DNA of 46,913 bases, taken from contig DASZYF010000038.1 of NCBI GenBank assembly GCA_035545535.1, positions 1 to 46,913 on the forward strand, read 5' to 3'. Source of the stretch: DASZYF01 sp035545535 (GTDB lineage: Bacteria > Actinomycetota > Actinomycetes > Mycobacteriales > CAJCIY01). Positions 31,613 through 39,300 of the stretch are shown one piece after another (the first letter of the stretch is position 1; each line of letters opens with the position of its first letter). A program made the translations under genes and the position numbers. The notes beneath the pieces were generated by a model, which worked only from the letters and a program-made list of their open reading frames with translations, had not been told where the DNA came from and ran no database searches.

Positions 31613-32730
31613 CCGCTCGTCGACGGTTCGGAGCCCTGCGTAAGCTTCCGTCGGGCCGATGGCAGGCGTCCTACACCGGTCCGGACGGACAGCGCGTCAC
31701 CGCGCCTGACACGTTCGACAACAAGACCGACGCGAACCGTTGGCTCGTGACCATCGAAGTCGACCTGCTCCGCGGCGAGCGCGTCGACTTGGGCGGCGGC
31801 CGCGAACTGCTCGGCGACTACCTGAGGCGATGGCTCGCACAGCACCCGCGCATCGGCCCGCGTTGGCGCGAGACCTGTGAACGCAACCTGCGCCTCCATC
31901 TCGCGCCGCTCGAGAGTGTTCGGCTCCGGGACCTCACTCCAACGCGGGTCCGCACGTGGCACGCCGACGCGCTCGCTGCGGGTGGGGGACCGACCTCGAT
32001 CGCGCAGTCCTACCGCTTCCTACGAGCTGCGCTCAACGGCGCGGTCGACGACGGGCTCATCCCGAGCAATCCCTGCCGCGTTCGAGGCGCAGGGGCGGAC
32101 CGCGCGCCTGAGCGGCCGGTGGCGACCGTCGAGGAGCTCGGTCGCCTCATCGAGGCCACGACACCGCGACACCGAGCCGCGGTCGCGCTCGCAGGTTGGT
32201 GCGGGCTGCGGCGTGGCGAGATCCTCGCGCTCCAGCGAAGGGACCTCGATCTCTCGCTGAGCGTCCTCCGCGTGAAGCAGACGCAGACGGAGATGCTGTC
32301 GAGCAAGGCGATCTTCGACTCGGCGCCGAAGACGCAAGCGGGCTACCGCTCCGTCGCGATCCCTCCGCATGTCATCCCTGTCCTGGAAGAGCACCTCGCG
32401 ACGTTCGCCGGCCCGACGCGCGTCTTCGTTGGCCGTGACGGAGGCCCGCTGCGCGGCGACGCGCTGCGGCAGTCCTTCGAACGCGCCCGTACCAAGGTGG
32501 GGCTCGAGCACCTCCGGTTCCACGACCTCCGGCCCACAGGGCAGACGCTCGCCGCTGCGGCCGGTGCCTCGCTCGCCGACCTCATGCGCCGACTCGGCCA
32601 CGCCTCCCCGGCCGCGGCGCGGCGCTACCTGCACGCATCCGACGACCGCGACCAGCAGATCGCCCGAGCCCTTAGTGATCTTGTCCAGCAGTCGGATCCA
32701 ACGGATCGTCGAATCGATCCGGGCCGGTAG
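31609..32730 (+). CDS. int: Tyrosine recombinase/integrase of the island
   Basis: A site-specific recombinase, 373 aa from CTG 31609. Domains in order: an AP2-like arm-binding N-terminus ('RRFGALRKLPSGRWQASY'), a SAM-like core-binding domain (about 60-165) and the catalytic domain. The catalytic set is complete: R201 ('GLRRGEIL'), K241 ('PKTQAGYR'), H305 and R308 ('HDLR'), H331 ('GHAS') and nucleophile Y340 ('ARRYLHA'). No ATG, GTG or TTG lies near the expected N-terminus in this frame. The conserved start matches CTG 31609, which overlaps the xis stop, so CTG initiation, coupling or frameshifting from xis must be assumed. It should act on the 53-base tRNA-Phe repeat. Confidence 0.85.
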   Translation: MTARRRFGALRKLPSGRWQASYTGPDGQRVTAPDTFDNKTDANRWLVTIEVDLLRGERVDLGGGRELLGDYLRRWLAQHPRIGPRWRETCERNLRLHLAPLESVRLRDLTPTRVRTWHADALAAGGGPTSIAQSYRFLRAALNGAVDDGLIPSNPCRVRGAGADRAPERPVATVEELGRLIEATTPRHRAAVALAGWCGLRRGEILALQRRDLDLSLSVLRVKQTQTEMLSSKAIFDSAPKTQAGYRSVAIPPHVIPVLEEHLATFAGPTRVFVGRDGGPLRGDALRQSFERARTKVGLEHLRFHDLRPTGQTLAAAAGASLADLMRRLGHASPAAARRYLHASDDRDQQIARALSDLVQQSDPTDRRIDPGR

Positions 32731-32748
32731 GCGGCCCGCGCGCCCCGG

Positions 32749-32776
32749 TCCGACAGGGTCGGATGCGGCGCATACT
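32749..32776 (+). promoter_or_regulatory. Probable promoter and operator of the toxin-antitoxin pair
   Basis: A perfect dyad TCCGAC-agg-GTCGGA (32749-32763) is followed by CATACT (32771-32776), a fair -10 element placed about 9 bases before ATG 32785. This suggests a leaderless transcript and autorepression by the MerR-like antitoxin, as in many toxin-antitoxin operons. Confidence 0.5.
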
Positions 32777-32784
32777 CTCCGCTC

Positions 32785-33423
32785 ATGGCCTACGGCAGCG
32801 CGCTCACGGCGGAGCTGACCGGAGCCACCACCCGGCAGCTCGGGTATTGGCGCAACGGCACGCCGCCGGTCCTGGAGCCGGAGATCTCACGGCGACCACT
32901 GCTCTACAGCTTCCGTGATCTCCTCGCCCTCCGCACGGTTGCCAAGCTGCGGACCGACCACTCCCTCCAGGGCATCCGCCGAGCACTCGACAACCTGCGC
33001 GACCTTGGGAACTTCGACCACCTCAGCCGCTATCGCCTCGTTGGCGATGGCAGATCCATTGCGCTCGTCGAGTCGTCGAACGAGGCCATTGACCTGCTGA
33101 AGAAGCCGGGTCAAGAGATTCTCGTCAAGCTCTCGGACGTCGTTCGCTCCTTCGAGACCGAGACGCGGGTCGTCCCCGACCTGCGGCGTCCCCGACCCAA
33201 CCTGCGGATTGACCCGAAGCTGCTTGGCGGCTTTCCGGTCGCGGCTAACAGTCGAGTGCCGTATGACGTCGTCGCCGAGCTCGTGCTCGACGGCGTCGAG
33301 CCCGACGATGTCCACCAGTACTACCCGACGGTCAGTGCAGACGCCGCCCGCGATGCTGCCGACTTCGCGCTGCAGGTCGACCAGCAGCGAAGCCCGCAGG
33401 AACGTCGGCTTCGCATCGCGTGA
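32785..33423 (+). CDS. Antitoxin-like protein, MerR-type N-terminus and DUF433
   Basis: A 212-aa protein with a MerR-like N-terminal helix-turn-helix ('ELTGATTRQLGYWRNG', then 'YSFRDLLALRTVAKLR') and a C-terminal DUF433-like domain ('GGFPVAANSRVPYDVVAELV' and 'VHQYYPTVSADAARDAADFA'). DUF433 proteins are often encoded directly before DUF5615 PIN-like proteins and are taken to be antitoxins. Here the next gene is of that type and overlaps by four bases (GTGA at 33420). The palindrome upstream may be its own operator. Its place between integrase and attachment site suits a maintenance module. Confidence 0.82.
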   Translation: MAYGSALTAELTGATTRQLGYWRNGTPPVLEPEISRRPLLYSFRDLLALRTVAKLRTDHSLQGIRRALDNLRDLGNFDHLSRYRLVGDGRSIALVESSNEAIDLLKKPGQEILVKLSDVVRSFETETRVVPDLRRPRPNLRIDPKLLGGFPVAANSRVPYDVVAELVLDGVEPDDVHQYYPTVSADAARDAADFALQVDQQRSPQERRLRIA

Positions 33424-33827
33424 AGATCCTGCTGGACGAGAACGTGCCCAAGCAGCTGCTTGAGCCGCTCGATCTGGCTCTCGGAGATCACGTCGTCCAC
33501 CACGTCGACGATCTCGGCTGGAAGCGAAAGAAGGACCTGATCCTCTTCCGCGACGCGAGGATCCGCTCGTTCAACGTCATCGTCACGAACGACAAAGGCC
33601 AGCTCGCTGACGAGGACGAGCGCAAGGCGCTGCGAAACGCCGGGCTCCACTACGTCGGGTACCCCGACGCTCCGCGCAACTCTGGCCGTGGCGGCTGGGC
33701 CCGCGTGCTGGGCTCGGTACTCGGCGCGATGCCCTACGTGATCGCCTACCTGGAGCAGGCCGACGAACTCCAGCGCGTCGAAATCTCCGTCATGGACGCG
33801 AGTCGGTTCACGCCAACTCGGCTCTGA
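33420..33827 (+). CDS. DUF5615-type PIN-like toxin
   Basis: A 135-aa protein of the DUF5615/PIN-like type. The N-terminal 'MKILLDENVPKQLL' carries the first acidic residues of the fold and 'FNVIVTNDKGQLADED' the second acidic cluster, as in Mg2+-dependent PIN-like nucleases. Start GTG 33420 overlaps the antitoxin stop. As a pair they probably stabilise the island by killing or arresting cells that lose it. Enzymatic activity of the family is inferred from fold. Confidence 0.8.
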   Translation: MKILLDENVPKQLLEPLDLALGDHVVHHVDDLGWKRKKDLILFRDARIRSFNVIVTNDKGQLADEDERKALRNAGLHYVGYPDAPRNSGRGGWARVLGSVLGAMPYVIAYLEQADELQRVEISVMDASRFTPTRL

Positions 33828-33862
33828 TCGTTGGCGCTCCCGACACGAGCGGACACGGCGTG

Positions 33863-33886
33863 TCGTGCAACTAGCGTGCAATAGCG
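33863..33886 (+). repeat. Right-end candidate arm sites (GTGCAA repeats)
   Basis: TCGTGCAA (33863-33870) and GCGTGCAATAGCG (33874-33886) lie about 100 bases inside the right attachment copy. The second matches 568-580 near the left end in 12 of 13 bases and in the same orientation. These are candidate integrase or Xis binding sites. Confidence 0.45.
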
Positions 33887-33983
33887 AACGGCAAAGCAGG
33901 GCTTCTGAGGGGTACTGGCGGTCAATCACCGACTCCGACGCGAACCGCGGAAGTGGCGTCTGACCTGCGAAAACGCTGGACTT

Positions 33984-34036
33984 GAAGGGTGGGCAGGGGC
34001 GGGATCGAACCGCCGACCTTCCGCTTTTCAGGCGGA
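33984..34036 (-). repeat. Right attachment site within tRNA-Phe
   Basis: This is the second copy of the 53-base repeat (identical to 446..498). It covers tRNA-Phe from the first base of the anticodon stem through the 3' acceptor strand and six bases beyond the discriminator. Integration keeps the gene whole because the element brings the same 3' part. Confidence 0.88.
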
Positions 34037-34063
34037 CGCTCGTACCGGCTGAGCTACCTGCCC
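33990..34063 (-). tRNA. tRNA-Phe (GAA)
   Basis: The cloverleaf closes fully: acceptor GGGCAGG/CCTGCCC, D arm GCTC/GAGC, anticodon stem TCCGC/GCGGA around CTGAAAA (anticodon GAA), T arm GGCGG/CCGCC with TTCGATC, and discriminator A. CCA is not encoded (CCC follows). It is the integration target of the island, which supplies its 3' half. Confidence 0.95.
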
Positions 34064-34094
34064 CTGGACCTGGTTGCCGGCAGCTGGCCAGGTC

Positions 34095-34171
34095 TGGCGC
34101 TCTCGACGGGACTTGAACCCGCGACCTCCGCCTTGACAGGGCGGCGAGCACTCCAACTGCTCCACGAGAGC
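34095..34171 (-). tRNA. tRNA-Asp (GTC)
   Basis: Acceptor GCTCTCG/CGAGAGC, anticodon stem CCGCC/GGCGG around CTGTCAA (anticodon GTC), T arm GCGGG/CCCGT with TTCAAGT, discriminator G. The 3' CCA is encoded. It lies 31 bases upstream of tRNA-Phe on the same strand, probably in one transcript. Confidence 0.94.
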
Positions 34172-34258
34172 CAGACGAACCCGACCATGCTACCGGCCGT
34201 CGGACGGGCCGGTCACCAGATGCCCGAACGGCCCGGATCGCCCCACAGGACGGCCCGT

Positions 34259-35062
34259 TCAGCCCCGGGACAGGTGGGCCACGACGTAGCCGTTGCTGAT
34301 GCGGAACGCCGCGGGGTCGGTGTTCTCCGCGACGTAGATCGCGAGCGCTTCGTCGTGCAGCCGGGCGAGCTCGTCCGGGGGCAGCACGGTCGCGGCCGCG
34401 TTCCACATCGGGTGGTCATCGACCTCCTGCCGGAAGAACTCCTCGACCGAGCCCGCCGTGTAGACGAGCTCGTGCTCCTGCACCTCGAGGGTGAAGCCGT
34501 GGTGCGCGAACAGCCCGTCCAGCGCGGCCTCGTCGCTCCACGGGAACACGTCCGCGGCGGGCTGGCCCGTCGCGCGCGCCATGGCGTCGCGCCGGCTCTT
34601 GCCCGCCACCGCGAAGGCGCTGCTCATGCGCCACGCGGTGAGCACGATCCGCCCACCGGGCCGCACCACCCGCGCCATCTCGATCGCTGCGAGCTCCGGG
34701 TCGGGCGCGAAGATGACACCGAACACCGAGATGATCGCGTCCGCGCTCGCATCGTCGAGTGGCATCGCGGCGGCCTCGCCTGCGACGACGGTCGCGTCCG
34801 CGAAGCCCGCGCGCGCCAGCCGCTCCTGCGCGACGGCGCGCAGCCGGGGTGCCGGCTCGACGCCGGTCACGCGGGCGCCGCGTCCGGCCACCCGCACGGC
34901 GGCGTTCCCCGTGCCGCAGCCCAGGTCGACGACGTGCTCGCCGGCGGCCGGGGCCAGGCGGTCGACCGCGACGTCGGCGGCCGGCGCGAGGTGCGCCGCG
35001 AACGTCTCGTACCTGCCCGCACCCCAGTCCACGGTGCCGACGCTAGCGAGACGGCGGTCCAC
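34259..35062 (-). CDS. SAM-dependent class I methyltransferase
   Basis: A 267-aa methyltransferase with the Rossmann motif I 'VVDLGCGTGNAAV' (about residues 44-56), the acidic residue after strand 2 ('VTGVEPAP') and the post-motif 'EMARVVRPGGRIVLTAW' typical of the UbiE/Methyltransf_11 group. The substrate cannot be inferred. GTG 35062 is the longest start; GTG 35032 ('VDWGAGRYE') fits the family N-terminus as well. It stands alone between tRNA genes on the chromosomal side of the island. Confidence 0.85.
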   Translation of the reverse strand: MDRRLASVGTVDWGAGRYETFAAHLAPAADVAVDRLAPAAGEHVVDLGCGTGNAAVRVAGRGARVTGVEPAPRLRAVAQERLARAGFADATVVAGEAAAMPLDDASADAIISVFGVIFAPDPELAAIEMARVVRPGGRIVLTAWRMSSAFAVAGKSRRDAMARATGQPAADVFPWSDEAALDGLFAHHGFTLEVQEHELVYTAGSVEEFFRQEVDDHPMWNAAATVLPPDELARLHDEALAIYVAENTDPAAFRISNGYVVAHLSRG

Positions 35063-35086
35063 CGGCGGGGATCAGTTGCAGCGGAG

Positions 35087-35159
35087 TACCCCCAACGGGA
35101 TTCGAACCCGCGCTACCGGCTTGAAAGGCCGGCGTCCTAGGCCGCTAGACGATGGGGGC
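35087..35159 (-). tRNA. tRNA-Glu (TTC)
   Basis: Acceptor GCCCCCA/TGGGGGT (first pair G-U), anticodon stem CCGGC/GCCGG around CTTTCAA (anticodon TTC), T arm GCGGG/CCCGT with TTCGAAT. The discriminator is A and CCA is not encoded. Confidence 0.93.
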
Positions 35160-35195
35160 GGGCGCGGATCAAGGCTATCGGTCGCCCGCGCGGCC

Positions 35196-36206
35196 TCAGA
35201 TCCGTTCTCGGGCCGCCTTCACCAGCGCGTGCACGTCGCCGAGCGCGCGCAGCTCGTCGTTCAGGTGAGTGCACGTCGTCGGGCCGGCGAAGGTGTCGCG
35301 CACCAACCGGCGGATCTCGGGCAGCGATCGGCCGACGATGCGGTGCGCGCTGTCGGCCGCCTTCGGGCACTGCGGGCCGGGGAGCACCCCTGGTGTCGCG
35401 GACGCCCGGGTCACGACGAGCGAGTCGGGGTCGGCTTCGAGCAGCACCGTGTACTCGTGGATCACCTGCTCGGTGCCGTCGGCGATGATGCAGCTGTCGC
35501 GGAACAACCCCTCGACGTGGATGACGTCGTCGACGGTCACGTCGATGCGTCGCGCGCGGCGGGTGTCCCACACGTCGAGCGGGTCGACCGCGTGCCACGC
35601 GAGGGCGTCATCGCCGGCGCGCAGCTCGGGCGCGGCCGGGCCCTGCCCGTAGTAGGTGAAGCTGCCCGCGCGGGTCGACTCCACCATCACCCCGCCGTCC
35701 TCCCAGCCGGCGCAGACGTCGACCATCGCGGACGGGTCGAGGTTCTTCTTCGCGTGGTCGCCGAGCGCGCGGGCCAGCGCCGACCCGGAGATCAGCGTCG
35801 TCCCCGGCGTCTCGTCGAGCAGCAGCATCAGCAGCGAGCCGTCGTCACGCCGGTCGGGCAGCGCGTCGTCCAGCGCCTTGCGGAAGCCGCCGCCGGCGCG
35901 CGCGCCGACCAGCTGCACGAGTCCGTAGACGTCGCCGTCGGACTCGACGGACTGCACCGTTCGCGAGCGCACGTCGATGCGCAGGTGGGTGCGCGTCTCT
36001 CCGAGGATCTCCGTGGTGCCGTCGCGATTCGTCACCAGGTCGCGCGCGCGGCCCTCGAGCACGATGTTGCCGAGCAGGCCGTCGGGGCGGCGGATGTCGA
36101 CCGTGCTCGTGCGCCGGACCGAGCCGGGAGCGCGCGGCGGCGTCGAGGTTGCGGGGCCCACGGTCCCCGGCCACAACATGACGCTCACGTCAGCATTCTG
36201 CCCCAT
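35196..36206 (-). CDS. DUF2889 family protein
   Basis: A 336-aa protein whose C-terminal part matches DUF2889 in pattern: 'GVLPGPQCPKAADSAHRIVG' and 'FAGPTTCTHLNDELRALGDV' near the end, with a preceding 'IHVEGLFRDSCIIADGT'. The N-terminal part has 'GRARDLVTNRDGTTEIL'. No signal peptide or membrane span is seen. Function of the family is not established, so none is proposed. It starts upstream and divergent of tRNA-Lys; a start downstream of the first Met is possible. Confidence 0.8.
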   Translation of the reverse strand: MGQNADVSVMLWPGTVGPATSTPPRAPGSVRRTSTVDIRRPDGLLGNIVLEGRARDLVTNRDGTTEILGETRTHLRIDVRSRTVQSVESDGDVYGLVQLVGARAGGGFRKALDDALPDRRDDGSLLMLLLDETPGTTLISGSALARALGDHAKKNLDPSAMVDVCAGWEDGGVMVESTRAGSFTYYGQGPAAPELRAGDDALAWHAVDPLDVWDTRRARRIDVTVDDVIHVEGLFRDSCIIADGTEQVIHEYTVLLEADPDSLVVTRASATPGVLPGPQCPKAADSAHRIVGRSLPEIRRLVRDTFAGPTTCTHLNDELRALGDVHALVKAARERI

Positions 36207-36234
36207 GCCCGATCGGGCAGACTGGGCCCGGCTA

Positions 36235-36307
36235 GGGCCTCTAGCTCAACTGGCAGAGCAGGCGCCTTTTAAGCGTCGGGTTCCGGGTTCGAGCCCCGGG
36301 GGGCCCA
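36235..36307 (+). tRNA. tRNA-Lys (TTT)
   Basis: Acceptor GGGCCTC/GGGGCCC, D arm GCTC/GAGC, anticodon stem GGCGC/GCGTC around CTTTTAA (anticodon TTT), T arm CCGGG/CCCGG with TTCGAGC, discriminator A. CCA is not encoded. Confidence 0.94.
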
Positions 36308-36309
36308 CA

Positions 36310-36361
36310 CGACGTTGGGGAAGTCCAGCCACTCACCGGTGGCTGAGCTTCCCCGACGTCG
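36310..36361. terminator. Bidirectional terminator between tRNA-Lys and the OmpA-like gene
   Basis: CGACGTTGGGGAAG (36310-36323) pairs with CTTCCCCGACGTCG (36348-36361) apart from one mismatch, with further pairing AGCCAC/GTGGCT inside. The hairpin sits exactly between two convergent genes. Confidence 0.75.
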
Positions 36362-36363
36362 AC

Positions 36364-39300
36364 TCAGGAGGCGGCGATCTCGGTGCGACGGTTGAGGGCG
36401 CGGCCCGAGGCACTGGTGTTGCTCGCCACCGGGTGCAGGTAGGAGTGCTGCGAGAGCTTGTAGTCGACGTGCGCGCCCGGCAGCAGGTGCTGCAGGAAGC
36501 TCGCGACCGCCTTCGCCCGGCGGGCCGACAATGCGAGGTTGTAGGCGTAGCCCGCCTGGTTGTCGGTGTAGCCCGACAGCCAGAGGTGGTGCAGGCCGTG
36601 CGCCTTCATCGTCTTCGCGATGCGGTGCAGCATCGCCTTGTCACCCGCGGTGAGCACCGAGGAGTCGGTGTCGAAGTAGACGACGCCGAGCTTCACGGGG
36701 GCCATCACCTTCGCGCGGCCGTTCGCTGGCGTCGACTGCGTGTGTGCGTTGCCGAGGGCCGTCACCGTGATGACGTCCTTCGGACCGAGCACGCGCACCA
36801 CGTGGCACTGCGTCTTGGTCGTCGTGGTGCACACCAGCTTGCCGTTCACGCGCACGACGTAGCCGATCGCGTTCTGCGACTTCGTCCAGCTGATGTTCGA
36901 CGACAGGTTGCGCGTGATGACCTTGACGTGGGTCGGCGGGGCCGGCAGCACGAGCACGGTGATGTGCGTGAGCACCTGCGCCGCACCGACGGTCACCAGG
37001 ACGGGCACCGTGATGACACCCGAGAAGCCGGGTTCCGGCGTGACCTGCACGACGCCGCCGCTGACGGTGATGTTCCCGGCACCGGGCGGGTTGCCACCGG
37101 GGATGGTGATCGTGCCGCCGGGCGGGAACCCGCCGACGGGCACCGTTCCCTCGTTGGTGCCGATGACGGTGGTCTGTCCGCCACCGACCGACGGCAGCGT
37201 CACCGGGAAGCTGATCGTGACGGGCGGAGCCGCGGGCCAGACACCGTTGCCGGGCTGGTGCGCGGTGAGGCTGCACGTGCCGCTCCCGAGCACGACGAGC
37301 GTGGAGCCTTCGACCTTGCAGACGCTCGGCGTGTTCGTCGTGTACGTCACGGGCAGGCCGGACGTCGCGGTGGCGCCGAGCTGCGGGTTCACACCGCCAC
37401 CGGGGACGGGAGCCGGCACCGGGAACGTGATGGTCTGCGTCGGCGCGGGCGGCACGACGACCGGTGCGGTGACGGTGAAGGACCGCATCACCGTCGGCGC
37501 CGCGGCCCACGTCGTGGCGTCGCCGGCCTGATCGGCCGCGATGGTGCACTCGCCCGCGGCGACGATCGAGACGACGCCGTTGTCGACCGTGCAGACGTCC
37601 GGCGTGAGCGAGGAGTACGACACGGGCAGGCCGGAGGTCGCGGTCGCGCCTAGCGCCGGGGCGTCGTCACCGAGCACGACGTCGTCGAGCGCCGGGAACG
37701 TGATGGTCTGCGGCTTGCCGCTGACGTCGAAGCTGACGGTCACCTGGGGCGCCGGGCTCCAGTCTTCGTTGCCGCCTTGGTCGGCCGCGACGGTGCAGGT
37801 GCCGATGGCGACGGCGGTGACCGTCGTGCCGCTCACCGTGCAGACGTCGGGCGTGGTGCTCGACCACGAGACGTCGAGGCCCGAGGTCGCGCTGCCGTAG
37901 AGCGTCTCGGTGCCGTCGACCAACAGGTCCGACGGCTGCGTCGGCGTGATGGTCTGCGCGGCCGGCGTGACGGCGAAGCTCTGCGTGACGGTCGGTGCGG
38001 CGGCCCACGTCGCGTTGCCGGCCTGGTCGGCGGCGAGCGTGCAGGTGCCGGCGTGCAGCAGGGTCACGGTCGTGCCGACGATCGAGCAGACGGACGGCGT
38101 GGCCGTGCTGTAGGAGACGTCGAGGCCCGAGCTCGCGGTGGCCGCGGGGACCGGGGCGGTGCCGGTGAGGACGACGTCGTCCATCGCCGGGAACGTGATG
38201 GTCTGCGTGCCGAGCGTGACCTGGAAGCTCTGGGTCGCTTGCGGCGCCGGGTTCCAGCTGCCGTTGCCGGCCTGGTCGGCGGTCACCGTGCAGGTGCCGG
38301 TGGCGATGAGGGTGAGCACGCCGTCAGCGACGGTGCAGATGTCGGGCGTCGTGGTGCCGTAGGTGACGTCGAGGCCGGAGCTCGCGGTCGCGCCGAGGAC
38401 CGGTGCGGCATCGGTGACCGCGGTGTCGGCGAGCGCGGGGAACGTGATGGTCTGGTCCTGCGGAGGCGCCGGGACGGTGAGCGTGACCGAGCCGATGTCG
38501 GAGCCGTCGGTCGCACCCCTGGTGCCGAACGTGTTGTCGGAGTCGAGCCCGTAGCCGGAGACGACGTAGTCGGAGGCCACCCCGGGCACGGTCACCTGGA
38601 ACGTGAGCGCCTGCGGCGAGCTGCTGTCCGTCGTGAACGGCCCGTCCCACGTGAGCGTGCTGCCCGCCGTCTGCGGGTCGGCGATGGAGACGCCGTTGAG
38701 CAGCGCGGAGCCGGTGACGTACGACGCGCCGGCGGGCAGCGTCGCGACGAGGCTGTCGATCGACGACGTGATCGCCGACGACGACGCGAGCGTGAGCGTG
38801 ACGTCGCTCGTGCCGCCGCTCGCCGCCAGCACGGTCGGGTCGCCGGAGACCTGCACGGTCAGCGGGTTCGTGGGCGCGGGGATCGCCGGGATCGTGCTGC
38901 CGAACGCGGAGGTGTCGGTGTGCTTCACCTGCGTGCCCGAGGAGATCTGTTGCACGGGCCACGGTGTGGTCGCGGCGCCACCGGTCGTGCCGGTGATGAC
39001 GAAGGTGTAGACGGCCTGGTAGGGCCGGCTGGACGAGCCGAGGTTGCCGGCGTGCAGGATGTCGTTGGTGGTCGCGGCCGGGGCAGAGCCGTCCGGCGAG
39101 ATCTTCAGCGACGTGTGCACCAGCCGGAAGGCCCGTGCGGGGAACGACGACACCGCGGTCGGCGTCATGTACAGCGCGCGCGGGTCCCCGGCGTTGCCCG
39201 AGCCGATCGTGCCGGTCGAGCCGTCGACGGTGACGGTGACGATGCCACCGATCTGCGCGGCCGAGGTCTGCACGGTGACGGCCGCGCTGTCGCCGAACGC

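Larger units (their letters stand above)
446..34036. mobile_element. Integrated genomic island in tRNA-Phe, about 33.6 kb, with peptide-catabolic cargo
   Basis: The island is bounded by a perfect 53-base direct repeat (446..498 and 33984..34036). The right copy forms the 3' part of a complete tRNA-Phe gene and the left copy is an orphan 3' part, which is the arrangement left when an element integrates into a tRNA gene and restores it with its own sequence. A tyrosine integrase and Xis-like gene lie 1.3-2.7 kb from the restored tRNA, as is usual. Cargo is two transport-linked operons, many peptidases and amidases, three regulators and a toxin-antitoxin-type pair. No TraB/FtsK-like, relaxase or replication gene is seen, so self-transfer is not supported. 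The frameshifted serine hydrolase and the esterase remnant suggest some decay. Confidence 0.85.

Noticed and set aside
446..34036. Self-transmissible element of the AICE or ICE type, or a prophage
   Set aside because: No FtsK/TraB-like translocase, relaxase, replication initiator or phage structural gene can be seen in the interval.
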